Assembly (NCBI GenBank): GCA_947579665.1
Contig: OX388343.1
Coordinates: 87,524,254 to 87,588,253, forward strand
Length of the DNA stretch: 64,000 nucleotides
Source: Sympetrum striolatum
Taxonomy: Eukaryota > Arthropoda > Insecta > Odonata > Libellulidae
Direction of reading: 5' to 3'
The notes under the pieces were generated by a model. That model did no database searches and was not told the DNA's origin. It saw only the letters and a program-made list of their open reading frames with translations. The position numbers and the translations under genes were made by a program. Positions 51,726-60,903 of the stretch are shown here, in pieces; position 1 is the first letter of the stretch, and each line of letters begins with the position of its first letter.

Positions 51726-53402
51726 CTAAGTCATCTTTAAGCATGTCTCTATACTATTTCCACAATTTTTTTTTAATAGCAAATGCAAGTAGTTTGTTAA
51801 TCTTGTCGTCATTTTCCTCTTCTGACTTTTCGTCTGACTTGCATCTGTATCATTTTCTTTGAAACATTTGTGGCAAAGTAAACTATCACCATTGTTTACA
51901 TTGGGAGTAAATTTATAATGATGTTTTGGTGCACACAGTTCATGAAAGAACTTCTGGCAATTTTCACATTTAACCCTTAAACTGCGGGAAACGTATAAAA
52001 AAGTTTTCCTGCCAGAATGCCAGAACTGCGGGAAAAACGTTCTTATACGTTTGACCTGCTCTTCCTTGCCCATGCTTGGCCTTCCTCAATTTTATGGCGG
52101 TGCCTGTGAATGAGACGCACCCTCACAAAATCTTTTGCATTGTCCTAAATGTGGAAAACCCTTCCCCGGGGTTTTCCGGCCTATGCGTAATTCCAAGATT
52201 TGCAGTGCACTCATAATTTCATATTTTCCTCACTCGTTAAAAATCAATGTATCTACTAACTGTTTGGTATCAAATTAATCAGCTAACAGCAAGGGAAAAA
52301 ATAAGACAATTAAATCATTGGCAATTGCTTCCCCGTTAGAGGAACAACCAAAAGTCTTGAACAATAACCGCTGACCGCGGGCATCGGAAAAAGGTCTACC
52401 CGGATTATGGGGGTTTTCTGCCTGCTGCAATTAGTCTGACCCACCAGGAGAAGGGACCGTTTCTCTAACTTGCCTCCCGCACACGACTGTCGCAAAAGAA
52501 AAATACTCCCGCATCTTATGGGTTAAGTACCGATTTGGGTATTATTATTCCTCGACATATATCACTGTATGATCTACCTTATAGATTTTTCACTCTCTTC
52601 TGGAGTAGATTCACCCTGCTTGCTTTGATTTTAAAATTGTTTTTTTCTCGCTTCTTGTGCTTCCATGCGTTTTCATTTTCTGACTTCTTTCTCCTCCGCT
52701 TTTGCTACCCGTGCCTAGCGTTTCTTTGAAAAAATTTCCCGATATCTGTTTGACATTAAGGAAAAAAGCTGTCTTCCTCTCTGACGCATTCCTTTGGGAT
52801 TTGGAGTCTCTGTCCAAGTCAAGAACTCACTCATTTCATTAGCGCCTGAAACTCTTTCAACTGAAGATGGTCCGCTGCTCATAATTACCTCACTAACACT
52901 CATTGAGCATTCATTGGTAGCATTTTCCCGGTTGGTTGGATCCATTGAACTGCTGCTTCCCAATCTTGCGCTACAGCCATCACTTACTGTCTCAGATGTA
53001 TTAATTCTATTGCCATCTGAATCACTTCCATTGGAAGTTGAAGGATGATTCATACGGCTTCTCTATTTTGCTCTTCCCTTTCTGGAAATATTCCCACATT
53101 CTAAAAAGCATGAAGAATTACTCGGTTTCCTGTCAAAAATATTTCATTCTTGCAAACTCCTCAATTCTCCCTTTATCAACGATATTAATAAATGTGGAAT
53201 AACTCATGGCGCTATCTATTACATGTTCATCACTCTTTTGCATATTCTTTGAGGAAGAAGTACTGAGGCATTTACTATAATCCAATTCATATTCATCACA
53301 TGGGTAAATACCACTTGCCATAAAACCTCCAGTCAATGTTTCTGGCTTGGCGCTTTTCTGAATGACTTCCTTCAAGAGAGGGGCAAAGGACAACTTATTC
53401 AA
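51726..53402 (-). pseudogene. Second pogo/Tigger-like transposase (C-terminal part), interrupted by a piggyBac-like MITE
   Basis: Only the C-terminal third remains. FAPLLKEVIQKS, KPETLTGGF and ASGIYPCDEYELDYSKCL (53250-53400) match the end of a pogo-type DDE region. A Ser-rich linker (52830-53050) is followed by FLTWTETPNPKGMRQRGRQL, typical of the region after the nuclease. After a Lys-rich, frameshifted stretch comes a zinc finger split by the MITE at 51974-52522. Reading across the exact insertion site restores ICRG ... KSVLKCENCQKFFHELC, with LLCHKCF downstream. One expected Cys near 52560 is Ser. It faces the plus-strand pogo remnant tail to tail. The N-terminal HTH and catalytic core are missing. 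Confidence 0.82.
51974..52522. mobile_element. Non-autonomous piggyBac-like MITE, 549 bp
   Basis: The element is bounded by exact TTAA duplications (51970-51973 and 52523-52526), the target signature of the piggyBac superfamily. Its ends are inverted: cccttaaactgcggga on the left against cccataagatgcggga on the right (complement), about 13 of 17 matching. A second copy of the ctgcggga motif lies at ~52024, a subterminal repeat. It has no transposase frame. It interrupts the zinc finger of the minus-strand pogo-like remnant. Confidence 0.88.
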
Positions 53403-53639
53403 AATTTCCTACTTTTCCTCTGTCCAATGACAAGGAAAAAATTCAGGTATGTTCTATAATAGTTCATGTGTATATTCTATGATTCATAACTAACTAGATC
53501 GATTGCAAGTTAGGTAAAATATTCAGCAAACCTTAGCTTAGCTATTATGCCCGTCCCTCCCTAACTACATATTATGCACTCAAGAATTTTACAAAATATA
53601 GATGTGAAAGATATCAGTCAGTAATCATCCACCTTTTAC
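53403..53639. other. Short unannotated stretch
   Basis: Between the second pogo remnant and the LINE fragment; no coding or repeat signal recognised. Confidence 0.4.
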
Positions 53640-53950
53640 TTACACCCTTTTTTGGGTACTGGAGTGATGTGTGCTTTTCTCCACAAGACTGGAACCGCAT
53701 ATTCATCTAAAGATTTATTAAAGAATATGAGGAGGGGGGCAAGCTCATCTGCAAGTGTAGATATAACGATGGCAGGTATGCCTTCTGTTCCAGGAGATTT
53801 TTTACTATTGACCTGCTGTAGTCAATTTCGAATACCTGTCTCATTTAATTCCAATTTATCCATTATCGATGGAGGCATGGGTAATTTATTGATAGGCAGA
53901 ATGAGGAGTGAGGCAGTTTGGCCATGCTTTCCTAAATGGTTTATCATTTT
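53640..53950 (-). pseudogene. Non-LTR retrotransposon reverse transcriptase fragment (N-terminal RT motifs)
   Basis: On the minus strand the sequence reads ELNETGIRN, stop, LQQVNSKKSPGTEGIPAIV, then ELAPLLIFFNKSLDEYAVP and LWRKAHITPVPKKG. This is the classic RT motif 0-1 stretch of jockey/CR1-type LINEs (KSPGPDGIP ... LAP ... FN.SL ... P..WK.A...P..KKG). It contains at least one stop. The plus-strand open frame here is its antisense shadow. Confidence 0.82.
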
Positions 53951-54103
53951 CTGAAATTAATTAGGCAATATATTTCATTCTTTCATTTATTTAATAAAGT
54001 AATTACATCCTTATTTCTTATTTAATGTATCTTATTTGAACATTTTATACACGGAGGGGCAAATAACATTCATTTGTACTCTCAATAGTATTTTTTGTAT
54101 AAA

Positions 54104-54650
54104 GTTAGAACTTTAAGTTACAATTGACAAAATCCTTTACACATGATCTCAATACATTTAAAAATGAGCCTTTGAACTGATAAAAAAATACATTTTGGTA
54201 TTCATTTGAAAAGAAAATGAGAATAAATTCTCCAGCCAAGAGAAGATAAAAAAAAATAAAAGAACAAAAGTATAAGTTTGTATAATGTTAGAACTTTATG
54301 TTACAAGTGATAAAATCCATTACACATGAACTCAAACCATTGAAAAAAGAGCTTAGGAACTGATAAAGTAATACATTTTGGTATTCATTTGAAAAAAATG
54401 AGTATAAATTCACTGGCTAACAGAATAGAAATCGCAAAGAATAAAAGTATTAGTATAAAAGCATAAGATTATATAGTGTTAGAACTGTAAGTTAAAATTA
54501 ATAAAATCCTTTACGCATGATCTCAAACCATCAAAAAATGAGCTTAGGAACTGGTAAAATAATACATTTTGGCATTCATTTGAAAAAAAAAATTGGCCAA
54601 TAGAAGAGAAATCACAAAGAATTAAAGTACTTATATTTAGTTAACACAGC
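54104..54650. repeat. ~187-bp tandem repeat, three diverged copies, overlapping the end of the ankyrin exon
   Basis: Copies start at 54104, 54287 and 54478 (gttagaact(t/g)taagtta). Each contains ataaaatcc(t/a)ttac, catga(t/a)ctcaa and aatacattttgg(t/c)attcatttga. The third copy runs into the last codons and stop of the ankyrin reading frame near 54612, so the duplication involved the gene's 3' end or the intron beyond it. Confidence 0.85.
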
Positions 54651-54827
54651 ACTCTTACAGTCTTCTGATTCACTCACTTTTCCAAGAATCTTGGCAGCCA
54701 TTAAAGGGGTCTGGCAGGACATATTTTTTGCATTGATGTCAGCACCATTATTTAAAAGTAAATTTACAAATTTTACATTTCTTTGTTCAACTGCATGAAA
54801 CAATGCTGTTCTCCCACTGGTTCTATC
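54612..54827 (-). CDS. Ankyrin-repeat exon (IkappaB/Bcl-3-like), partial gene
   Basis: The exon opens after an ATTTTAG acceptor with DRTSGRTALFHAVEQ, then VNLLLNNGADINAKN and QTPLMAAK, one and a half canonical ankyrin repeats (TALxxA ... VxLLLxxGADxNAK ... TPLxxA). It joins in phase 0 to the exon at 60324-60412. The frame stops with TGA at 54612-54614. A strong alternative donor, AAAGTGAGTGAA at 54678/54677, would instead end a 150-nt exon after ILGK, with the gene continuing leftward. The DxxSGRTALxHAVE pattern recalls IkappaB and Bcl-3 proteins, regulators of Rel/NF-kappaB factors. With so few repeats visible that identity is a suggestion, and a generic ankyrin protein is possible. Confidence 0.75.
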   Translation of the reverse strand, partial: DRTSGRTALFHAVEQRNVKFVNLLLNNGADINAKNMSCQTPLMAAKILGKVSESEDCKSAVLTKYKYFNSL

Positions 54828-54829
54828 CT

Positions 54830-55077
54830 AAAATGGAGATCCAGTCTAAGTATTAAGAAATATTCTACAATCACACAAATGCTACATCAGAGCTATTAAT
54901 GCAATCGTTAAAAGTGTAAGAAAAAGATTGAAGCATTATTTAAGAGAAAAACATAAAATATGGAAATAGATAAATATCAAATATCATACAAACCTTGTTT
55001 CTACTTAATTTCTGAGAAGAGTCTTTGGAGTTGTGACATAAATCATTAGAATTAATTCTCAAGTATGGTAGGCAATG
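54830..55077. other. Ankyrin gene intron, no other feature seen
   Basis: AT-rich intron sequence between the ankyrin exon and the small Tc1/mariner relic. Confidence 0.5.
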
Positions 55078-55079
55078 TA

Positions 55080-55156
55080 CAGTCCTGGCCAAAATTAACG
55101 CACCACCTCCCTAGAGATCCTAACAACCGGTAGTGTGTTAATTTTGGCCAGGTGTG
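55080..55156. mobile_element. 77-bp Tc1/mariner-type end-to-end relic
   Basis: Two inverted ends, cagtcctggccaaaattaac on the left and, on the complement of the right, cacacctggccaaaattaac, are separated by only ~20 bp. TA dinucleotides flank the element (55078-55079 and 55157-55158). TGGCCAAAATTAA-type termini are common in Tc1/mariner elements. It has no coding capacity. Confidence 0.8.
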
Positions 55157-55158
55157 TA

Positions 55159-56854
55159 TATCCATGATCTTAATAATATTAATACACTATTTATTGGTAT
55201 ATAAAATGGATCATCATATAAAATGCACCATGATCTTAATGAGATTTGAATTAAAAAAGTAAAATTAAAAATAAGACTCGGAATTGTCAGGACACAACAC
55301 TCAGAACAGTAGACAATGACTAAACAAGCTTTAAAGTCTATCATTGCTATTTCCTAAAATTTGTTTAGTAAATGCTAAAAGGTGATAATTGAAGATACAA
55401 ATATTTGTTTCAAGTTCTTTATGTAACAAAGAATCTATACCATCTAATTTCAGATGAAAGCATACTTGTGCTATGCACAAGTTGAGACAATCAAGGGTTA
55501 ATACGTAATTGGTAGACATCAGATGCTTGCTTCTCTATACTTTTTGTTTCCACAGTTGATATTATTAGGTATTTGACCATTAAAATTGTTAAATGTACAT
55601 AACCAGGAAAAATGCAATGCTTTACATGCGAAGACTAGTGCAAATTTGAGTGTAGATCAGCTGATTTTAAAAAGTATCATCAAAAGTTGTTGTAACATTG
55701 AAAAAGATAACTTTCCATCTTGTATTATTACTTGTATATGATATCAAAGTAAGAGTAAAATTTAACCATGTAGTTCTTCTAAATTTTTTTAATTAATTAT
55801 TGATAATTGAATACGAAATAGGTAGCAGTGAGGCTTCAAATTTTTTCCTAAATTTACTCCTTCCCTTTTATGATTTGCCTACTCCAAGAGATGTTTAAGT
55901 ATCAGAATCTAGCAAACACTGAATTTAAGCTTCGAGTGTTTTGTTGAGATCAATTTAAGAAATCAAAGTATAATAAATTTTTGTTTGATATATAATTTGT
56001 ATTAAAAACCATTATATTAGCTCAAAATCATCAATTTTTGTAACCAGTTTGTTTTTATTAAATATTTCACTTAACCATGATTTATCCTATGAAAGAATTT
56101 ATATTAAGTTTAAACTAGATACTTGAAGACTGTACAATTCTATAAATTCCTTGTCAGATTTTCTTGTGCAGGAAGGGGCCAGTTATTTGATTCAAAGCTT
56201 AGGGGTTTGAAAGCCACTGGCTTTCATTTTTAAACCTCGAAAAAACCCTTTGTTTCATTATTACTGCTAATGAAACATGTATATCTATGAGTGTTGAGTA
56301 CTTGAGATATTGCACAGCTGAACTTATCTTGGGTGGATTTTCACTAATATATTTTCTTAAAACTTCAACCTTAATTTGAGCAGGTTCATGCTTTCATTGT
56401 ATTTTTCACTGAAAATTATGTTAAGAGAATTTAAAACCAACAAAAAAAATTTAAATTGAACAATTAAATTTTTTTTTAATTAAGAAGTGAGAATGGAGAA
56501 TTCTTCCAGTTTTTAATATCTTCCTCCATAGAAGAAAATGGAATTTTTCTTTAGACATCCAGATTCGGAAGCTTATATGATCCTGAATAGTAATCAGTTA
56601 AATGATTAAGGTTGCAGATCTACCATACTCATATATATAACCCAAAGTTCAATTAGAATGGTCACCATTGTAATTGTTTCTAAATAATCACATATTATCT
56701 ACTTTTTCACCATTGTCAATAATTTCCATAACAAATACATTTTATGCGTATTTGGTTGGAGACTATTCTTTTGTAGAAACATTTGAACAGAAATAATAAT
56801 TGGAAAAGTGTTCAGGTAACTTTGCATATATAAGGGCGTGCACCCAGGAAAATT
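55159..56854. other. AT-rich intron sequence of the ankyrin gene
   Basis: About 1.7 kb without a recognisable gene, repeat boundary or splice-flanked exon. The open frames at 55138-55344 and 55331-55519 look like chance frames. Confidence 0.5.
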
Positions 56855-57140
56855 CCAAAGGAAAAACAGACTTGAAAAAAGTCTGACGAAGGCTGGGAAT
56901 TGAACCCGGGATCTTCCTTAATCTGGGATGCTGCTAAAACCATCTAAGCTACCCAGCCAGAACATTTTAACAAGGAATTTGGGACTATGTGACCACACTT
57001 GCCCTTGCTCACAAAGTCCCCAAAACAGCTTGTTAAAATGTTCTGGCTGGGTAGCTTAGATGGTTAAAGCAGCATCCCAGATAGAGAAAAATCCCGTTCC
57101 TGGCCCTGTCAGACTTCTTTTATGTCTGTTTTTCCTTTGG
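56855..57140. mobile_element. Inverted pair of tRNA-like SINE sequences (fold-back, 286 bp)
   Basis: The left arm, 56855-56991, and right arm, 57010-57140, are imperfect inverted copies around an ~18-bp loop, with outer ends ccaaaggaaaaacagac and gtctgtttttcctttgg. On the minus strand the left arm has a pol III A box TAGCTTAGATGG (56940-56951) and B box GGTTCAATTCC (56896-56906). The right arm, plus strand, has the A box at 57052-57063 but a degenerate B box. The flanking stems do not fold into a complete tRNA, so these are tRNA-derived repeats rather than tRNA genes. Confidence 0.75.
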
Positions 57141-57495
57141 AAGAAATAATATTTGTGAATGAGGGAGTCACTCATAGTTATTGTCAGGCCACAACTTTGT
57201 GTTGTGGCTTGATGATAACCATGAGTAGTTAAAACTGGTTGCGTTAAACAAAAATAAATTGTGAAATTTCATCTTAATTATTTCCACCATTATTTCCATA
57301 ATGCAGTTTCACCTACTGAAAGCTTTCTCAATCATTTTTATGAAGCTGTCGAATTGGACTTTTTCATGAATTTACTGAATGTTGCTATATAACCTTGACA
57401 AGAAATATTTCCTAATATAAAAATGCAAATTGATGTATTTAAAATATATTGTAACACTTACAGTATAAAAATTATAGATTCTGAGACTTTTTAAA
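57141..57495. other. Intron sequence before the Penelope-like insertion
   Basis: No gene seen. A small hairpin (cacaactttgtgttgtg) lies near 57190-57207. Confidence 0.4.
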
Positions 57496-57509
57496 ACATG
57501 TGTACGAAC

Positions 57510-60124
57510 GCTGAGGAAGGTTTCACGGGTTTCCAACCGGGTGAGATAACTGGATGGCTCCAACGTTTCGGCAGCGGTCCCTGCTGTCATTTTCAAGGAT
57601 GTCGAGAATTGTTATGGTCCGGTATATATACCATCAGAGGGGCTACCCCTCCTTGTCGCTGATTGGTTGGCTGATCCGGGCTTCCAATTGGTCCTCTGCT
57701 GTCGGATACGGCGTATTGTTCCATTCCAATTTTTGCTCAGGAACATGCCCTCGTCTCTGTTGAAATTATTGCGATTGAGACGAATCTCAATCGCTTCTTT
57801 ATATATTCTATCCCAAAACCCATTGCCTTTGCATAGGACTCTGGTTTTTGCGAAGTCCACTTCGTGGTTTTCCGATAGTATATGCTCTGCGATGGCAGAT
57901 TTCGCTGGCTGTTTGAGTCGGACGCATCTCTCATGTTCTTTAATGCGTGTTGTTACCGTCCTGCATGTTTCGCCGATATATGACTGTCCGCAATTACAAG
58001 GAACACTGTACACCCCCGGAGTCCTCAATCCCAAGTGATCTTTAACATTTCCTAAAAGAGTGCTCACCTTTTCGTGGGGTTTATGGACCGTACGGATGTT
58101 GTGTTGTCCAAGAATCCTGCTTATTTTCCCCAAAACGGTGGACACGTAGGGCAGACAGGCGGTGGCGACAGGTTTCTCTTCCGAAGATTTCTCTTTCTCA
58201 GAAAAGGCCCTTTTAAGGGCCCGGTTGATATCTTTCGGGTGATGGCCATTCTTCCTAAATACGGCTTTTAGATATTCTAACTCATTGGGGAGGCACTCAT
58301 TGTTAGAAATGGTATGGGCTCAGTGGATCAACGTTGATAGGACTCCTTTTAATTGGGCTGGGTGGTGATGGCTTCCAGCATTCAGGTAACGGTCGGTGTT
58401 GGTGGGCTTCCGGTATACGCTGTGGCCTAAAGACCCATCCGGGTTCCTCCTGATAAGTATGTCCAGGAACGGTAGGCAAGAGTTCTGTTCCAGCTCCATG
58501 GTGAATCTGATCTTAGGGTGCTGGTTGTTAAGGTGTTGGAGGAAGTTATCCAGGGACTCCCTTCCGTGCGGCCAGATAACAAAGGTATCGTCGACATACC
58601 TAAAATAGCACTTGGGTTTTAGGATGGACGTTTTTAGTGCTCTATCCTCGAAGTCCTCCATAAAGAGATTGGCCACGGCTGGGGAGAGAGGGGAGCCCAT
58701 AGGGACACCGTCGGTTTGCTCATAAGTTTTTCCTTGGAAGAGGAAGTACGTGGATCTCAGGACATGGTCGAACAGTCTCATTAGGCCCTCATCAAAAAGC
58801 GGTTTTAGGATACGGAGGGTATCGTCCACAGGTGGATGCTCTTCCCCAGATGTGGCGTCAATTGTTTGGCGAAAAATCTCGCTAGAAGGTGCGTCGGGGA
58901 ATTGATGGCACTTACAATTGGTCTTAGTGGTATTCCCTCCTTGTGAATCTTGGGGAGACCGTATAGTCTGGGTGGAACCGGGGCTTGGGGGCGTAGACTT
59001 CTGAGGTTTTCATCAGGAATTCCCGCTTTCTTCATTAAGGATATCGTTTTCTTCATTATCACGTCAGTGGGATCGCGAGGGATGACTCGGTAGGTTGGGT
59101 CATCTAAAATCTTCTCCATCTTCTCTTGGTACGTCAATGATGGTAAAATGACTGTGGCATTGCCTTTATCAGCTGGAAGAACCACCAATTCCTTGTTTTG
59201 GCGAAGTCTCGTGATGGCTTGGCCATCTCTGGTCAAATTTGGTTTCGGCTTGGTTTGGTTTGGCTTGATCTCTGGTCAAATATGGTTTCGGCGGCCTTGC
59301 TTTTTCGAGAACCATCCCAATCCTTCCCCTCACTTCTTCAGCTGAATCCTGTGGAAGGGAACGGATGGCCTGCTCTACTCCCCCAATGAAATCATCGTAG
59401 GGGATGGCGTTTGGCGCAGATGCAAAGTTGAGTCCTTTTTTGAGAATCGATATGGTGGCCTCGTCGATGTCCTCTCCTGTAAGATTAATGACTACTCGCT
59501 CTGCGTCCAATTCCTGCGATTCTGGTTTGGTTTTTGAGAGTCGGTCATATTTTCTGGTTTGTCGATCAGTGGCATTCTTCAGCCGGAACTCTTCTTGTGC
59601 CATAGTAGCTCGGTCAATTCTTTCCCAATCTCTGGGTGACAATGACGATGCCAACTGTAGGTGTAGTTGTAGGAGCTTACGGGCATTGTCGTCCAGTAGT
59701 CGTCTCGTATGATGAATACGTTCCCGCACCAATGCATGTCCAGCTCGTCTTATGATGCGATTGGTGGCCGGTGACTTATAAGGTGGTTATTCTAGCAAAA
59801 ACAGGGATAATCTTATGGTCTCGGCACCTTAGTAAGAAGGCCAATGACGATATGAGATTGGCCCTCTTCCCCCGCAGACGTTCAAAGGTCCGGATGCTGC
59901 GGAGTAACTCCTCCCCGTAGAGGTAAGTGTAGAAAGATCGGATACTTTCCCGGTGAATTATGCTGAGGAAGGTTTCACGGGTTTCCAACCGGGTGAGATA
60001 ACTGGATGGCTCTAACGTTTCGCTGCCGCTGCCGAAACGTTGGAGCACTCCAGTTATCTCACCCGGTTGGAAACCCGTGAAACCTTCCTCAGCATAATTC
60101 ACCGGGAAAGTATCCGATCTTTCT
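57510..60124 (-). mobile_element. Penelope-like retroelement with 14-bp target duplications
   Basis: The element is bordered by the 14-bp direct repeat acatgtgtacgaac (57496-57509 and 60125-60138). It carries repeated terminal sequence: the block gctgaggaaggtttcacggg ... aacgtttcg appears at 57510-57575, again in the same direction at 59961-60022, and inverted at 60033-60080. This matches the terminal-repeat behaviour of Penelope-like elements. The coding strand is minus, the same as the ankyrin gene whose intron it occupies. The RT plus GIY-YIG order is diagnostic of the endonuclease-bearing class. Confidence 0.92.
57612..59990 (-). pseudogene. Penelope-like RT and GIY-YIG endonuclease ORF, with frameshifts and a stop
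   Basis: From high to low: LRGKRANLISSLAFLLRCRD (~59850); RRLLDDNARKLLQLHLQLAS and IGMVLEKARPPKPY (59240-59732); NKELVVLPADKGNATVIL, LYGLPKIHKEGIPLRPIVS (58805-59236); then the RT core with TDGVPMGSPLSPAVANLFME and the catalytic FRYVDDTFVIW (58320-58829). At the C-terminus is the GIY-YIG nuclease, GVYSVPCNCGQSYIGETCRT, with RIKEHERC (57612-58145). Breaks are frameshifts near 59770, 59200-59290 (a short local duplication of tctctggtcaaat) and 58840, and a TGA at 58320 where Arg is expected. All catalytic motifs survive, so inactivation is recent, but the copy cannot make the full protein. Confidence 0.92.
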
Positions 60125-60125
60125 A
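59930..60125. repeat. Long inverted repeat (about 93-bp arms) at the 5' end of the Penelope-like element
   Basis: The left arm runs from tagaaagatcggatactttc (59930) to acgtttcg (60022). The right arm is its near-perfect complement, from cgaaacgt (60033-60040) to gaaagtatccgatctttcta (60125). The loop is ~10 bp (ctgccgctgc). I count only about three mismatches near the loop. The arms include the start of the coding sequence. Confidence 0.93.
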
Positions 60126-60138
60126 CATGTGTACGAAC

Positions 60139-60323
60139 ATTCAAAATTTGTCGACTGATAGAGATGATATTATTGTATATGATATATTTTGGGAGTAATG
60201 AGCTAAAAGTAAACTGGAGATAATTGCACTATTTTTAATGGAAGGAATGGCAATATTAGAGATGCAAAATCAAGTCACCAACAAGGATTTCTACTAATGA
60301 AATTAGCCAAGAAATTGACATAC
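60139..60323. other. Intron sequence between the Penelope-like element and the ankyrin exon
   Basis: No feature seen apart from the donor site of the next exon. Confidence 0.4.
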
Positions 60324-60412
60324 CTTCAAATTTACCTCAGCTCCTTTTTTTAACAAACACCTAGCCTCTTCATATGCCCCATAGATAGCAGCCATATGCA
60401 AAGGACTGAAAC
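60324..60412 (-). CDS. Internal ankyrin-repeat exon of the same host gene
   Basis: An 89-nt exon with acceptor TTAAG at its 5' end and donor GTATGTC after the last codon. Its first two bases complete a split codon (Gly if the previous exon gives G). It then encodes FSPLHMAAIYGAYEEARCLL and KKGAEVNLK, one full ankyrin repeat (SPLHxAA ... ARxLLxxGAxVN). The phase fits the exon at 54612-54827, giving K/DRTSGRTAL across the junction. The intron between them is ~5.5 kb and hosts three mobile elements. Earlier exons must lie to the right, beyond what I can recognise. Confidence 0.82.
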
Positions 60413-60901
60413 CTTAATGAAAGAAATATATTACCTTAAGAGCAATAGTAGATATCCTAAAAAATGTTTACTTTATAAAATTGAGAGTTGATTCCATGAA
60501 AACAATTTTTTAGGGCGAGTTTTAGCAAATACAAAATTAATTCATTAACACTCCTTGATGAAATTACCATCCTAAATTACAAGATATAAATTCAGGAATG
60601 AAAGAATCCAGCCACAATTTTTTGTTACATCAGGACCAGTAATTCCTTAGTCCCCTTAAAAGTTCTGATCTTATGCCCTCACGTATCTATTCCAATCCTC
60701 TTTCTAATAGTGGAAGAATTATTGAAAAATACCAACTGTCTGCAACCATGTTGAATTATCTCATCTTCGTTGATTTGAAATCTTCATTGAGTGGTGAAAG
60801 TTTTTATCTTTAAAGATTCCCAATTGTGATACGTTGGTTACGAATAAATATTATGAATGCATTACTTTTATCTCTGTAAGTTTCATAGTTTTATATCAAC
60901 A
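60413..60901. other. Ankyrin gene intron
   Basis: AT-rich; no exon or repeat boundary recognised before the TA-flanked element. Confidence 0.4.
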
Positions 60902-60903
60902 TA

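Noticed and set aside
53652..53954. 100-codon plus-strand frame
   Set aside because: It is the antisense of a LINE reverse transcriptase fragment with clear RT motifs on the minus strand.
56885..56960. tRNA gene on the minus strand
   Set aside because: A and B boxes are present, but the acceptor and T stems do not pair properly and the sequence continues as a repeat, so it is a tRNA-derived SINE.
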